This document shows, in pieces, positions 17,672-27,027 of a DNA stretch of 64,000 nucleotides. The notes below the pieces were generated by a model. It did no database searches. It saw only the letters and a list, made by a program, of their open reading frames with translations, and had not been told where the DNA came from. The DNA lies in NCBI RefSeq assembly GCF_037811135.1, contig NZ_CP149130.1, positions 3,344,501-3,408,500 on the forward strand, written 5' to 3'. The position numbers and the translations under genes are program-made. How positions within the stretch are numbered: position 1 is the stretch's first letter; each line of letters begins with the position of its first letter. Source of the DNA: Aeromonas rivipollensis. Its GTDB lineage: Bacteria > Pseudomonadota > Gammaproteobacteria > Enterobacterales > Aeromonadaceae.

Positions 17672-18068
17672 TGTGTTCTCCTCGTCGAAGCGGGCCCACG
17701 CTGGCCCTCTGCGCCAGAGTGGGCAGCACGCAGGCCACTGTCAACTGGCAAACGCGGCGCAGGCGCCCAGACCCCGAGCTTCTGGCGTTCATGGCATGGG
17801 GGATCCGACAGCAGTTGACCCTGGTGCAGGGCAAAAAAGAGGGAAGAGAGAGGCCGTGGCGAGGTGCTGGATGAAGCTGGTGGCCAACCTCAGGTTGTGA
17901 CGCCAAAGGCTAACACAATGATGAGTGAATTATCAGTCTTGTTCTGGCGGGATTTTTGCCTAGACTGTTGTAAACCGGAGGCCTTGAAAACCTGCGGTTT
18001 TTTTGTGCCTGCCGAAAATTTTGCCCACTGCAACAGTGACTTTCACAAGGCTCAATAAGGAATTTGCA
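17672..18068. other. Intergenic region between divergent genes (protease/guaC)
   Basis: About 400 bases without a credible gene. It must contain two divergent promoters. Near its guaC end is AAAACC-TGC-GGTTTTTTT (17988-18004), a short hairpin with T-tract that looks like a weak terminator or attenuator in the guaC leader. No purine-riboswitch core is obvious. Confidence 0.5.
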
Positions 18069-19112
18069 ATGCGTATCGAAGAAGACTTGAAGCTGGGTTT
18101 CAAGGATGTACTGTTTCGTCCCAAGCGCTCTACCCTCAAGAGCCGTTCCCAAGTCAGCCTGACCCGTCAGTTCACCTTCAAGCACACCCAGACCCAGTGG
18201 CAGGGGGTGCCCGTCATCGCCGCCAACATGGACACCGTCGGCACCTTCGCCATGGCGCGCACCCTGGCGGGCTTCGAGATGATGACGGCGGTACACAAGC
18301 ACTACAGCCTCGCCCAGTGGCAAGCCTTCGTGAACGAGACAGACCCGGCGCTGCTCGGTCATGTGATGGTCTCCACCGGCACCTCGGAGGAGGACTTCAA
18401 CAAGACCCGCCAGATCCTCGCCATGTCCGAGGCGCTGCGCTTCATCTGCGTGGACGTGGCCAACGGCTACTCCCAGCACTTCGTCGAGTTCCTGCGCAAG
18501 ATCCGTGAAGCCTGCCCCAACCACGTCATCCTGGCGGGCAACGTGGTCACCGGCGAGATGGTGGAGGAGCTGATCCTCTCCGGCGCCGACATCGTCAAGG
18601 TCGGCATAGGCCCGGGCTCGGTCTGCACCACCCGGGTCAAGACAGGGGTGGGCTATCCCCAGCTCTCCGCCATCATAGAGTGCGCCGATGCGGCCCACGG
18701 ACTCGGCGGCCAGATCGTCGGTGACGGCGGCTGCACCTGCCCGGGCGATGTGGCCAAGGCGTTTGGCGGCGGCGCCGACTTCGTGATGCTGGGGGGCATG
18801 CTGGCGGCCCACGAGGAGTGCGGCGGCGAGGTGGTGGACGTCGATGGCGCCCCCTTCATGAAGTTCTACGGCATGAGCTCGTCGAGTGCCATGGACAAGC
18901 ACGCCGGCGGCGTCGCCGAGTACCGCGCCTCCGAAGGCAAGACGGTGCTGCTGCCCTACCGAGGCCCGGTCGAGAATGCCGTGCGCGACATCCTGGGCGG
19001 TGTACGCTCCACCTGCACCTACGTCGGCGCCAGCCAGCTCAAGGAGCTGACCAAGCGCACCACCTTTATCCGGGTGCGCGAGCAAGAGAATAACGTCTAC
19101 GGCAAGGAGTAA
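18069..19112 (+). CDS. guaC: GMP reductase
   Basis: A 347-residue NADPH-dependent enzyme (same length as E. coli GuaC) that deaminates GMP to IMP, allowing guanine nucleotides to be reconverted to adenine nucleotides. The IMPDH-like TIM barrel shows the catalytic cysteine loop ([11 protein letters not shown]), [10 protein letters not shown] and the flap region [11 protein letters not shown]. The ATG at 18069 follows AAGG. Monocistronic, with a hairpin and a strong terminator downstream. Confidence 0.97.
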   Translation: MRIEEDLKLGFKDVLFRPKRSTLKSRSQVSLTRQFTFKHTQTQWQGVPVIAANMDTVGTFAMARTLAGFEMMTAVHKHYSLAQWQAFVNETDPALLGHVMVSTGTSEEDFNKTRQILAMSEALRFICVDVANGYSQHFVEFLRKIREACPNHVILAGNVVTGEMVEELILSGADIVKVGIGPGSVCTTRVKTGVGYPQLSAIIECADAAHGLGGQIVGDGGCTCPGDVAKAFGGGADFVMLGGMLAAHEECGGEVVDVDGAPFMKFYGMSSSSAMDKHAGGVAEYRASEGKTVLLPYRGPVENAVRDILGGVRSTCTYVGASQLKELTKRTTFIRVREQENNVYGKE

Positions 19113-19156
19113 CCTGCCGCAGCAACCGTCACTCGCTGACGGTTAGAAGCCAGCCC

Positions 19157-19188
19157 ACCGGTGTGCTACCCTGCGCACCGGTTTTTTT
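19157..19188 (+). terminator. Terminator after guaC
   Basis: An ACCGGTGTGC / GCGCACCGGT stem with a 6-base loop is followed by seven T residues. A second hairpin without a T-tract (AACCGTCA / TGACGGTT) precedes it at 19124-19144. Confidence 0.88.
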
Positions 19189-19207
19189 GCATCTGGAACC
19201 CCGAGCC

Positions 19208-20383
19208 ATGACAAGCCCCCTGCCCCCCTTTCACTGGGACATCTTCTGCACCGTGGTGGACAACTTCGGCGACATAGGCGTCACCTGGCGGCTGGCCCGC
19301 CAGCTGGAGCGGGAGGGCCATGGACAGGTGCGGCTCTGGGTGGACGATCTGGCGAGCTTCGCCCGCATCTGTCCTGGGCTGGATCCCGCGCGGGATCGTC
19401 AGTGGGTTGAGGGGATCCACATCCAGCGCTGGCAGGGCCCCCTGCCAGCGGATGCCATCCCGGCTAGCGTGGTCATAGAAGCCTTTGCCTGCGAGCTGCC
19501 CGCCCCCTTCATCGAACGCATGGCCGAGCAGAGCCCGCCCCCCTGCTGGATCAACCTGGAGTACCTCTCCGCCGAAGCCTGGGTCGAGGATTGCCACGGC
19601 CTCGCCTCCCCCCAGCGGGTGGGCAAGCTGAGCCTCAATAAGTACTTCTTCTTCCCGGGCTTCACCCCCAGAACCGGTGGCCTGCTGTGCGAGCAGGGGC
19701 TGGTGGCAGAGCGGGATCGCTGGCAGCAGGATGAGGCTGGCCTTGCCGCCTACTGGGCCAGCCTGGGGCTGCCGCCCAAGGCGCAAGACGAGCTGCGGAT
19801 AAGCCTCTTCACCTACGAGAGCGAGGCGCTGAAAAGTCTGGTCGCAAGCTGGAGCCAGGGCGCCACCCCTGTCACCCTGCTGCTGCCCATGGGGCGCGCC
19901 CTTCCCGACGTGCTCTGCGGCGCCGGTCTTGAGAGCGCCATCGGCACGGCCCGGGCGGGGGATCTGCTGCAGGCGGGCCGGCTCACCATCAAGCTGCTGC
20001 CGATGACGAGCCAGGCGGGCTACGATCGGCTGCTGTGGAGCTGCGATCTCAACCTGGTACGCGGCGAAGACTCCTTCGTGCGGGCCCAGTGGGCGGCAAG
20101 GCCCTTCCTGTGGCACATCTACCAGCAGGAAGAGGAGGCCCACCTCGTCAAGCTGGCGCACTTCCTCGACCACTATCTGGAGGCCTTGCCCGCCGAGGAC
20201 GGCCAGTGGCTGCGCGAGCTCAACCTGGCCCTCAACAGAGGGGAAGATTGCAGCGAACTCTGGGCCCAATGGCCGATCCACGGCACACATTGGCGACAAC
20301 ATGCGCGAAGCTGGTCACAGAAGTTGCTGCGGGAAGGGGATCTCGTCACTCGGCTGGTGAAATTTTTAGAAAGCCGTATATAA
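19208..20383 (+). CDS. earP: EF-P arginine rhamnosyltransferase
   Basis: A 391-residue GT-B glycosyltransferase that transfers rhamnose from dTDP-rhamnose to Arg32 of EF-P, activating EF-P to rescue ribosomes stalled at polyproline. The hallmark N-terminal [10 protein letters not shown] (catalytic Asp) and the C-terminal [12 protein letters not shown] nucleotide-sugar block are intact. It is 43 bases upstream of efp, the usual arrangement in arginine-type EF-P systems, and replaces the EpmAB lysine pathway of E. coli. The ATG at 19208 is chosen over an upstream in-frame codon inside the guaC terminator. Confidence 0.95.
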   Translation: MTSPLPPFHWDIFCTVVDNFGDIGVTWRLARQLEREGHGQVRLWVDDLASFARICPGLDPARDRQWVEGIHIQRWQGPLPADAIPASVVIEAFACELPAPFIERMAEQSPPPCWINLEYLSAEAWVEDCHGLASPQRVGKLSLNKYFFFPGFTPRTGGLLCEQGLVAERDRWQQDEAGLAAYWASLGLPPKAQDELRISLFTYESEALKSLVASWSQGATPVTLLLPMGRALPDVLCGAGLESAIGTARAGDLLQAGRLTIKLLPMTSQAGYDRLLWSCDLNLVRGEDSFVRAQWAARPFLWHIYQQEEEAHLVKLAHFLDHYLEALPAEDGQWLRELNLALNRGEDCSELWAQWPIHGTHWRQHARSWSQKLLREGDLVTRLVKFLESRI

Positions 20384-20426
20384 TCTGACAGTTTTTATCT
20401 GCCCGTATACGAACAGGAATTTTTAC

Positions 20427-20993
20427 ATGAAAACCGCACAGGAAATCCGCGCTGGTAACGTCGTCATGATCGGTACCGAGCCGATGGTGGTCCAGAAAGC
20501 CGAATTCAACAAATCCGGCCGTAACTCCGCCGTGGTCAAGATGAAGCTGAAAGGCCTGCTGAACGGCAGCGCCACCGAGACCGTATTCAAGGCCGACGAC
20601 AAGCTGGAAGTCGTTCAGCTGGAGCGTAAAGAGTGCACCTACTCTTACTTCTCCGACCCCCTGTATGTCTTCATGGACACCGAGTACAACCAGTACGACG
20701 TCGAGAAAGACAACCTGGGTGACGCCCTGAACTACATGGTTGACGGCATGGAAGACATCTGCGAAGTGACTTTCTACAACGAGAAAGCCATCTCCGTCGA
20801 ACTGCCGACCACCATCGTTCGCGAAGTCGAGTACACCGAGCCGGCCGCCCGTGGCGACACCTCCGGTAAAGTGACCAAGCCGGCCCGCCTGAAGGGCACC
20901 ACCTACGAGCTGGCCGTTGCCGCCTTCGTAGAGATCGGCGACAAGATCGAAATCGACACCCGCACCGGCGAGTTCAAGCGTCGCGTCAACTGA
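20427..20993 (+). CDS. efp: Elongation factor P
   Basis: A 188-residue EF-P with KOW and two OB domains; it binds between the P and E sites and promotes peptide bonds at consecutive prolines. The tip loop reads [10 protein letters not shown] with Arg at position 32, the residue rhamnosylated by EarP (E. coli has Lys34). This agrees with the earP gene directly upstream. Codons are strongly optimised, as expected for an abundant protein. A good terminator follows. Confidence 0.98.
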   Translation: MKTAQEIRAGNVVMIGTEPMVVQKAEFNKSGRNSAVVKMKLKGLLNGSATETVFKADDKLEVVQLERKECTYSYFSDPLYVFMDTEYNQYDVEKDNLGDALNYMVDGMEDICEVTFYNEKAISVELPTTIVREVEYTEPAARGDTSGKVTKPARLKGTTYELAVAAFVEIGDKIEIDTRTGEFKRRVN

Positions 20994-21017
20994 TCCGACG
21001 GCTTCACGCCAGTGTTG

Positions 21018-21046
21018 AAAAAAGCGAGCCCCGGCTCGCTTTTTCT
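21018..21046 (+). terminator. Terminator after efp
   Basis: AAAAAAGCGAGCC / GGCTCGCTTTTTC hairpin with a two-base loop, 24 bases after the stop. Confidence 0.9.
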
Positions 21047-21190
21047 TTATGGGCATCCGCCCTGCGATCATTCAGCCCCGGTCAGTGACAGCGGGCCGCC
21101 CATTGAGGGAGAATTCCCCTGCCCCCTTTCGTCTCGCGCCGATTGGGGCTACACCATGAAGTCAGGTTCCTCCTCCCTCACAGGCTCCCT

Positions 21191-21802
21191 ATGACATCTC
21201 ATCAAAAACTCCTGCTGTTGCTGCTCACCCTGGTGCTGCTGGTGCTCTCCGGCTGGCAACCCTATGACAGGGTCACCTGGTTGCTGGAAGTCGCCCCCGT
21301 GCTGATCGTCGTGCCGTTGCTGCTGCTGAGCCAGCGCAGCTACCCCCTCACCAGCCTGCTCTACCTCTGCATCTTCCTGCACGGGGCCGTGCTGATGCTG
21401 GGGGGCGCTTACACCTATGCCCGGGTGCCACTCGGTTTCGATCTGCAGCAGTGGTTCGAGCTCAGCCGCAACCCCTATGACAAGATTGGCCACTTCTTCC
21501 AGGGCTTCGTGCCCGCCCTGGCCTGCCGCGAGATACTGCTGCGCGGCCACCATGTGCAGGGCAAGAAGATGCTGGTGTTTCTGGTGATCTGCGTGGTGCT
21601 CGCCGTCAGCGCCAGCTATGAGCTCATCGAGTGGGGCGCCGCACTGGCACTGGGTCAGGGCGCCGACGAGTTCCTCGGCACCCAGGGGGATCCCTGGGAT
21701 ACCCAGTCCGACATCTTCTGTGCCCTGGTGGGGGCCGTCAGCGCCCTGTTGCTGCTCTCCCCCCTGCACGACCGCCAGCTCGGCAGGCTTGCCAGGCCCT
21801 GA
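21191..21802 (+). CDS. yjdF: YjdF-like inner-membrane protein (DUF2238)
   Basis: A 203-residue integral membrane protein with about six hydrophobic helices. The conserved family signature is NPYDKIGHFFQGFVP near residue 92, then ASYELIEW and GTQGDPWDTQSD, a likely polar or metal-binding surface within the membrane. Function is unknown in the family. The start at 21191 removes an upstream extension without hydrophobic character. Confidence 0.85.
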   Translation: MTSHQKLLLLLLTLVLLVLSGWQPYDRVTWLLEVAPVLIVVPLLLLSQRSYPLTSLLYLCIFLHGAVLMLGGAYTYARVPLGFDLQQWFELSRNPYDKIGHFFQGFVPALACREILLRGHHVQGKKMLVFLVICVVLAVSASYELIEWGAALALGQGADEFLGTQGDPWDTQSDIFCALVGAVSALLLLSPLHDRQLGRLARP

Positions 21803-21809
21803 GCCCGTC

Positions 21810-21838
21810 GAGGGAAGGGCTTGCCCCTTCCCTCTTTC
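21810..21838 (+). terminator. Terminator after yjdF
   Basis: GAGGGAAGGG / CCCTTCCCTC hairpin followed by TTTCTCC, starting eight bases after the stop codon. Confidence 0.7.
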
Positions 21839-21910
21839 TCCTGGATCCTCCGGGCCCCCCTTCAGAAATCAGGCGCGCCGCCGCTAACCCAGTCAACCGG
21901 GGAGCGCATC

Positions 21911-22663
21911 ATGGCCAGATTATCCTTACCACTGCTGTTTTTGACCCTGCTGGCGAGCACCACCTTGCCGGCCAACGAGATCTCGCCCCCAGCCCCCCTC
22001 GATCACTGGCAGGAGAGCGACTGGAAGGGGGTGCCCGACAGCACCCGGATCGACAAGCAGAGGGTACTCTTCGCCAAGCACGACGGCGACAGCTACCTGG
22101 GGCTCGCCATACTGCTGCCGGACTGGCAGCGCAGCGGCCAGCTGTGGCAGCTGACTAGGGAGCTGGGGCGACTCGGCTTCGACACCCTGCTGCTGCTCCC
22201 CTCCCCCCAGCAGACAGAGCTGGATCCGGCCTCCGAGAAGAAGCAGGAGACCCTAGACGCGTTTCGCCAGCAATTTGCCGAGCGCATCGTCAAGCTCGGT
22301 GATGCCAAGCTGCAGGAGGGCGGCTTCAAGCTGCTGCTGGCGCAAGGCACCAGCGCGGCCTGGGCCGCCAACCTCATCACCAGCGAGCAGTTGCCCGCCC
22401 CCGATGCCCTGGTGCTGCTCGACGGTTTCTTTCCCAACCAGCTGAGCAACCAGACCCTGGCCAAGCAGGTGGCCCAGGCCAGCATTCCTACCCTGGATCT
22501 CTATCAGGAAGACGGGGGGCGCTGGCCCCTGCTGGCCGCCGAAGCACGCCGCAGCGAGAGCCGCCGTAGCCACAAGCTCAACTACCGTCCCTATGCCCTG
22601 ATGGAGCTGGACGAAACGCCGGGGCGCATCCAGGGCTGGCTGACCCATCTGGGCTGGATCTGA
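21911..22663 (+). CDS. DUF3530 family periplasmic protein
   Basis: A 250-residue protein with a signal peptide (about 1-20, MARLSLPLLFLTLLAS..). The rest has an alpha/beta-hydrolase-like pattern (LLAQGTSAAWAANLI resembles a nucleophile elbow, GTSA in place of GxSxG; then ALVLLDGFFPNQ). DUF3530 proteins are common in aquatic gammaproteobacteria and have no assigned role. It starts at 21911 after GGAGCG and is not obviously in an operon. Confidence 0.78.
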   Translation: MARLSLPLLFLTLLASTTLPANEISPPAPLDHWQESDWKGVPDSTRIDKQRVLFAKHDGDSYLGLAILLPDWQRSGQLWQLTRELGRLGFDTLLLLPSPQQTELDPASEKKQETLDAFRQQFAERIVKLGDAKLQEGGFKLLLAQGTSAAWAANLITSEQLPAPDALVLLDGFFPNQLSNQTLAKQVAQASIPTLDLYQEDGGRWPLLAAEARRSESRRSHKLNYRPYALMELDETPGRIQGWLTHLGWI

Positions 22664-22784
22664 CCCGAACTGATAGAGAGTATGTAATTGGGCCATCCGG
22701 CCTGTCTGCATCCGGGCTGGTCAGCCACCCCCCATCTTTGGCATCATGGCGACTCCCACGCGGCAGCGAACGGCAGGAGGCTTC

Positions 22785-23741
22785 ATGCAGCAAATCGTGT
22801 TTCTCGACAGTGACACCCTGGACGCCGGCATCAATCTGCGTCGCCCCGATTTCCCCCATCACTGGCAAAGCTATCCCGAGACGAGACCGGAACAGGTGGT
22901 GGAGCGGCTCAGGTGCGCCAGCATCGCCATCATCAACAAGATCCGCATCGGCAAGGACGAGCTGGCCCAGTTGCCGGAGCTGCGCCTGATCGCCCTGGCG
23001 GCCACCGGCAGCGACAACCTGGATCTGGAGGCGTGCCGCGCCGCCAATGTCGCCGTGTGCAACATCCGCAACTATTCGGGCCCCTCGGTTCCCGAACACG
23101 CCATGGCCCTGATGCTGGCCCTGTCACGCAACCTGTTCGCCTGGCGCCAGTCCCTGCTGGAGGGGCGCTGGCAGCAGAGCGGTCAGTTCTGTTTCTTCGA
23201 TCACCCCATCATGGATCTGCACGGCAAGCGCCTCGGCATCATAGGCAAGGGCACCCTGGGTCAGGCCCTGGGGCAGAGAGCCAGCGCCATCGGCATGGAG
23301 GTCTTCTATGCCCAGAGCCAGGTCGGCGCCCCCGGGGATGAAGACAGATTGCCCCTGGAGGCCCTGCTGCAGAGTTCGGATGTGATCAGCCTGCACTGCC
23401 CGCTCACCCCCTACACCCGCCACCTCATCGGGGAGCGGGAGCTGGCCATGATGAAACCGGGGGCCCTGCTGATCAACGTGGGCCGCGGCGGCCTGGTGGA
23501 CGAGCAGGCTCTGCTGGAGGCACTCGGCAACGGTCGCCTCGGCGGCGCCGGGTTCGATGTGGCAAGTGTCGAGCCGCCGCCCCCCGACCACCCCCTGATG
23601 CAGGCGCTGCGTTACCCCAACTTCATCCTGACGCCCCATGTGGCCTGGGCCAGCGAGGAGTCGATGCAGCGCCTCGCGGATCAGCTTATCGACAACATCA
23701 ACGCCTTCGCCCTCGGCAGGCGCCAGCACCGGCTGGTCTAG
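22785..23741 (+). CDS. D-2-hydroxyacid dehydrogenase (glycerate dehydrogenase-like)
   Basis: A 318-residue NAD-dependent oxidoreductase interconverting a 2-oxoacid and its D-2-hydroxyacid. It has the Rossmann motif GIIGKGTLGQALG near residue 150 and catalytic Arg (NVGRGGLVDE), Glu (SVEPPPPDHPL) and His (LTPHVAWAS). Closest in style to hydroxypyruvate/glycerate dehydrogenases. The ATG at 22785 follows AGGAGG with four-base spacing, which decides it over an upstream in-frame ATG at 22746. Confidence 0.88.
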   Translation: MQQIVFLDSDTLDAGINLRRPDFPHHWQSYPETRPEQVVERLRCASIAIINKIRIGKDELAQLPELRLIALAATGSDNLDLEACRAANVAVCNIRNYSGPSVPEHAMALMLALSRNLFAWRQSLLEGRWQQSGQFCFFDHPIMDLHGKRLGIIGKGTLGQALGQRASAIGMEVFYAQSQVGAPGDEDRLPLEALLQSSDVISLHCPLTPYTRHLIGERELAMMKPGALLINVGRGGLVDEQALLEALGNGRLGGAGFDVASVEPPPPDHPLMQALRYPNFILTPHVAWASEESMQRLADQLIDNINAFALGRRQHRLV

Positions 23742-23753
23742 ACGACGGACACG

Positions 23754-23779
23754 AAAAAGGGGCCCCTGGCCCCCTTTTC
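23754..23779 (+). terminator. Bidirectional terminator between convergent genes
   Basis: GGGGCC / GGCCCC hairpin with AAAAA before and TTTT after, between the dehydrogenase (plus) and the glycine-zipper gene (minus). Confidence 0.88.
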
Positions 23780-23797
23780 ATTATGCTCGGGATGACA

Positions 23798-24292
23798 TCA
23801 GTCATCGTCGTGCCATCTGCGCTTCTTGTACTTCTTGTGATGCTTGTGGTGGCCATTGTGGTAGCCATTGTCACCCCGGTAGCGGTGGCCTCCCCGGTAG
23901 TCGTTGTTGGACTCGTGACCGTCACCGGTGCGAGCGCCGATAGCCGAGCCACCGGCCCCGCCGATACCGGCGCCGATCAGCTGGCCCGTGTTGCCACCCA
24001 CGCTCTTGCCGATGGCGGCACCACCCAGGGCACCGACGGCACCACCCAGGGCCGCCTCATTCTTGTTGCCCCTGTCGGCCGTGGCCGCACCACCCGCCGC
24101 ACCGCCGACTGCGGCTCCCACCAGGGCGCCGGTGTCGCCCCCCAGTTGCTTGCCTATCATGGTGCCCGCGACGCCGCCGACGCCACCACCGAGTATGGTG
24201 TTGACGGTCTCGGACGCCTGCGCCTGACCATTGCCCAACAGCAGCGCGCCCAGCAGCGCCACTGCGCTCATGCCGTATTTGTTCATCTCCAT
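23798..24292 (-). CDS. Glycine-zipper exported protein with basic His/Lys tail
   Basis: A 164-residue protein with a signal peptide (about 1-27, ending AQAS). Repeated glycine-zipper stretches follow (GGGVGGVAGTMIG, GALVGAAVGGAAGG, GQLIGAGIGGAGG), of the kind that pack in membranes or the outer-membrane layer. The last 35 residues are strongly cationic and histidine-rich (HNGHHKHHKKYKKRR), possibly binding metal, LPS or peptidoglycan. AGGAG precedes the ATG at 24292. No characterised orthologue recognised; it resembles small glycine-zipper surface proteins. Confidence 0.8.
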   Translation of the reverse strand: MEMNKYGMSAVALLGALLLGNGQAQASETVNTILGGGVGGVAGTMIGKQLGGDTGALVGAAVGGAAGGAATADRGNKNEAALGGAVGALGGAAIGKSVGGNTGQLIGAGIGGAGGSAIGARTGDGHESNNDYRGGHRYRGDNGYHNGHHKHHKKYKKRRWHDDD

Positions 24293-24456
24293 GGGGTACT
24301 CCTGTCAAACCTGATGTCTGATTGATTATTTTTCCCTGCACTATACAAAGCGCCCCGGACTCCGCTACTGGGATTACGGCATCTTCGCCGACAGGCTGAC
24401 TGTCTCTGCTTCGCGACATGGCACAGTCACATGGGCTAACCGACTGAAAATGAATT

Positions 24457-24496
24457 AAAAAAAAAGGTCACATGGGAAATTATTCCCACTGTGACC
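24457..24496 (-). terminator. Terminator of the diguanylate cyclase gene
   Basis: A long stem (GGTCACA with TGTGACC outside, TGGGAA with TTCCCA inside). The A9 run at 24457-24465 becomes a T-tract after the hairpin on the minus strand, about 40 bases after the stop. Confidence 0.9.
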
Positions 24497-24536
24497 CCTT
24501 TCTCGGCCATTCAGGCCCTTTTTCTCCCGATGACGG

Positions 24537-26084
24537 TCAGACAGATACTGTCACTACAACCCCTTTGGAGGGAGGCGAAGTGGCTGACAGATGCCAGCAG
24601 TCCCGTCCCTGCCGCTTGCTCTGGTACAGGCACTCATCCGCCCGATCGAGCAGGGCAGCGGCGTCATCCGGATAACGTGCCCCGCCCGCACTCAGGGTGA
24701 TGCACTCCTCAAACTCGCGCCACTGCAGCGCCCGCACCCGGGCCAGCAGATGGGTCAGGCGATCCTCGACCTCTTCCTGCTCCCAGGGTAGCAGGGCCGC
24801 AAACTCATCCCCCCCGATCCGGTAGACCTGAGCCTCTCCCAGAGTTCTTGCCATTATGGTGGCCACCCGGAACAGCACCGCATCCCCCACTCCGTGCCCC
24901 CAGCTGTCATTGACGCGCTTGAAGCTATCCACATCAAACAACACCAGCCAGTGGGCCCTCTCCTCCTGCGCCAGCCTGGCCCTGTCCTGCTCGAAGGCCC
25001 GCCGGTTCATGATGCCCGTGAGGGGATCGTGTAGCAGGGCATCCTGCCCCTGCAGCAGACTGTTTCTCACCTGATTGATCTCCCCCAGGCTGCCGTGCAC
25101 GAACCAGGTGCGCTGGCGCAGCTGGATCTCCATCAACGCCTCATCCTGGACGAGGCCGCTGAGGTAACGCTGCACCAGGGTCTGCTCCTGGCGAAAGATC
25201 CGCACCAGAAACAGCAGGCTGCACAGCCAGATGGCGAGCAGCGCCAGTGCGGGCAGCACCACCATCAGCAGGGTATCTTGCAGGTTGGCATGAAAGTGGG
25301 AGGGGGGCAGATAGATGTTGAGATCCCAGTCAATATCCGACAGCGGCTGCTTCAGGTAGCAACCTTCCCGGATCACGTTCAACACGGCCCCCTGACTCGG
25401 CGTGCCGGACACCGCAGGCAGCAGTGACAGATTGTGCCCCACCACCAGCCGGCCTCCCTTGCGCTCTGTGATGTAGAGGGCAACCTGATCGCCGCCCATT
25501 GCCCGTTGCAGCGCCGCCTGCAGCGAGTTGAACGACATGTCGACCATCAGCAGACCCAGCAGTTGCCCCTCGTCATCCTTGACCCGCTTGATCAGGGTCA
25601 GTACCTCGGCGTTGCCGCCGAACTCCTGATAGGGGCCAAACCAGAGCAGCTCCTCGCTGTCGCTGGCCAGGGTCTGATACCAGGGGCGCCTCTGCACCTG
25701 GTAGCCGGCTGGCATCTGCCAGTCGGGGTAGCTGTCGAGACGGTCGAAGCGGGTGTTGTAGAAGTAGAGGAAGTGGGCGTCGTGCTTGAACTGGTGGGCT
25801 ATGGCCCAGATCCCGTTGATGGCCGAGGCTCCCCGCGCGATCGCCTGCTTGTCCAGAGAGTCCTCCAGCACGCCGAGCTGCCGCCGATTGGCCAGCACCA
25901 TCTCGTGGATCAGGGTGGCGTCAATGGAGGTGAGCATGTGGCCATAGCCAGCCAGGGTCTTGTCAATGCTGCGCAGGTAGCTGGTCGCGGCCAGCAACAG
26001 GGTGGCGACCAGCACCAGGGCACCGAGCAGAAACGACAGCGGCGTCAATATGTAGTAGCGTTCCTTGATGATGGTTGCAGCCAT
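24537..26084 (-). CDS. Membrane diguanylate cyclase with dCache sensor
   Basis: A 515-residue protein that should make cyclic di-GMP from two GTP. TM1 is about 12-34, a periplasmic dCache domain runs to about 268, TM2 is about 270-297, then a helical linker and a GGDEF domain (RIGGDEF, active-site residues 424-428, with HDPLTGIMNRRAF at its start). The inhibitory RxxD site normally just upstream is absent (LGEA). The Cache domain contains Y128, R133, W135, Y136 and D182, the amino-acid-binding pattern also present in the chemoreceptor at 2742. Monocistronic with a terminator. Confidence 0.93.
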   Translation of the reverse strand: MAATIIKERYYILTPLSFLLGALVLVATLLLAATSYLRSIDKTLAGYGHMLTSIDATLIHEMVLANRRQLGVLEDSLDKQAIARGASAINGIWAIAHQFKHDAHFLYFYNTRFDRLDSYPDWQMPAGYQVQRRPWYQTLASDSEELLWFGPYQEFGGNAEVLTLIKRVKDDEGQLLGLLMVDMSFNSLQAALQRAMGGDQVALYITERKGGRLVVGHNLSLLPAVSGTPSQGAVLNVIREGCYLKQPLSDIDWDLNIYLPPSHFHANLQDTLLMVVLPALALLAIWLCSLLFLVRIFRQEQTLVQRYLSGLVQDEALMEIQLRQRTWFVHGSLGEINQVRNSLLQGQDALLHDPLTGIMNRRAFEQDRARLAQEERAHWLVLFDVDSFKRVNDSWGHGVGDAVLFRVATIMARTLGEAQVYRIGGDEFAALLPWEQEEVEDRLTHLLARVRALQWREFEECITLSAGGARYPDDAAALLDRADECLYQSKRQGRDCWHLSATSPPSKGVVVTVSV

Positions 26085-26365
26085 GCCACCCTCTATAAAA
26101 TGTCACGTAATATGCATTTTATAGTGGAAAACACCACCAATGTATTGATTGAAGTCATTAACAGCTACTGTAAATGACAACAAAGACATCAGCGTGCCAT
26201 GCCCGATTTCGTCATGTGAATATCCATAAAAAGTAGAAACAGTCATCACCCAGCGTTGACGGTTTCTTGCACAGAAGGTGTTATAGTCCATGACTCGAGA
26301 AATCGGAGCCAGATGACCTTTTTCGGTAACGCTGGCAGCAACGATTCATCAACCAAGGAGATGTT
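26085..26365. other. Intergenic region between divergent genes
   Basis: An AT-rich stretch of 281 bases between the diguanylate cyclase (minus) and the nitroreductase (plus), holding their promoters. I see no gene or marked repeat in it. Confidence 0.5.
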
Positions 26366-26968
26366 ATGAGCAGTCCGTTTATCGAACAGATCAAAGTACG
26401 TCGTACCATCTATGCCCTGGGTGACCAGGTAACCCATTCCGAAGCCCAGCTGACGGCCCTCATCAAGGAGGCCATCAAGCACAGCCCCTCCTCCTTCAAC
26501 TCCCAGAGCTCCCGTGCCGTCATCCTGTTTGGCGAGCAGCACCACAAGCTGTGGGACATCGTCAAAGCTGAACTGAAAAAGATTGTGCCACCAGAGGCCT
26601 ATCCCCAGAGCGAAGCCAAGGTAAATGGCAGCTTCCGCGCCGGTTTCGGGACTGTGCTGTTCTTCGAGGACACCGCCGTCATCAAGGATCTGCAGCAGAA
26701 ATTCGCCCTCTATGCCGACAACTTCCCCATCTGGTCCGAACATGGCACCGGGATCGCCCAGTTTGCGGTCTGGACCACCCTGGCCCAGGAAGGCATAGGC
26801 GCCTCCTTGCAGCACTACAACCCGCTGATCGACGAAGCTGTCCGCAAGGAGTGGGACCTGCCCGCCAGCTGGCTGCTGCGTGCCCAGATGCCCTTTGGCA
26901 GCATAGAGCAACCGGCCGGTGACAAGACCTTCATGGACGACGAGGTCCGCTTCCGGGTCTTCAAGTAA
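26366..26968 (+). CDS. Nitroreductase family flavoprotein
   Basis: A 200-residue FMN-dependent oxidoreductase of the HBN1/YdgI-type subgroup: RRTIYALGD for FMN phosphate binding, SPSSFNSQSSRAVIL, and a C-terminal MPFGSIEQPAGDKTF segment. Reduces nitro compounds or quinones with NAD(P)H; some relatives bind lipids or act in oxidative stress. The ATG follows AAGGAG. It is monocistronic with a terminator 20 bases downstream. Confidence 0.9.
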   Translation: MSSPFIEQIKVRRTIYALGDQVTHSEAQLTALIKEAIKHSPSSFNSQSSRAVILFGEQHHKLWDIVKAELKKIVPPEAYPQSEAKVNGSFRAGFGTVLFFEDTAVIKDLQQKFALYADNFPIWSEHGTGIAQFAVWTTLAQEGIGASLQHYNPLIDEAVRKEWDLPASWLLRAQMPFGSIEQPAGDKTFMDDEVRFRVFK

Positions 26969-26988
26969 TCCAGGCGCCTCGCCCGCTC

Positions 26989-27016
26989 AAGCCCCCGCTC
27001 GCCGGGGGCTTTTTTG
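26989..27016 (+). terminator. Terminator after the nitroreductase gene
   Basis: GCCCCCG / CGGGGGC hairpin with a five-base loop and TTTTTT. Confidence 0.9.
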
Positions 27017-27027
27017 TCGCCTGCCTC

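Noticed and set aside
17988..18004. A purine riboswitch before guaC
   Set aside because: Only a short hairpin with T-tract is seen; no three-way junction or conserved purine aptamer wording could be found.
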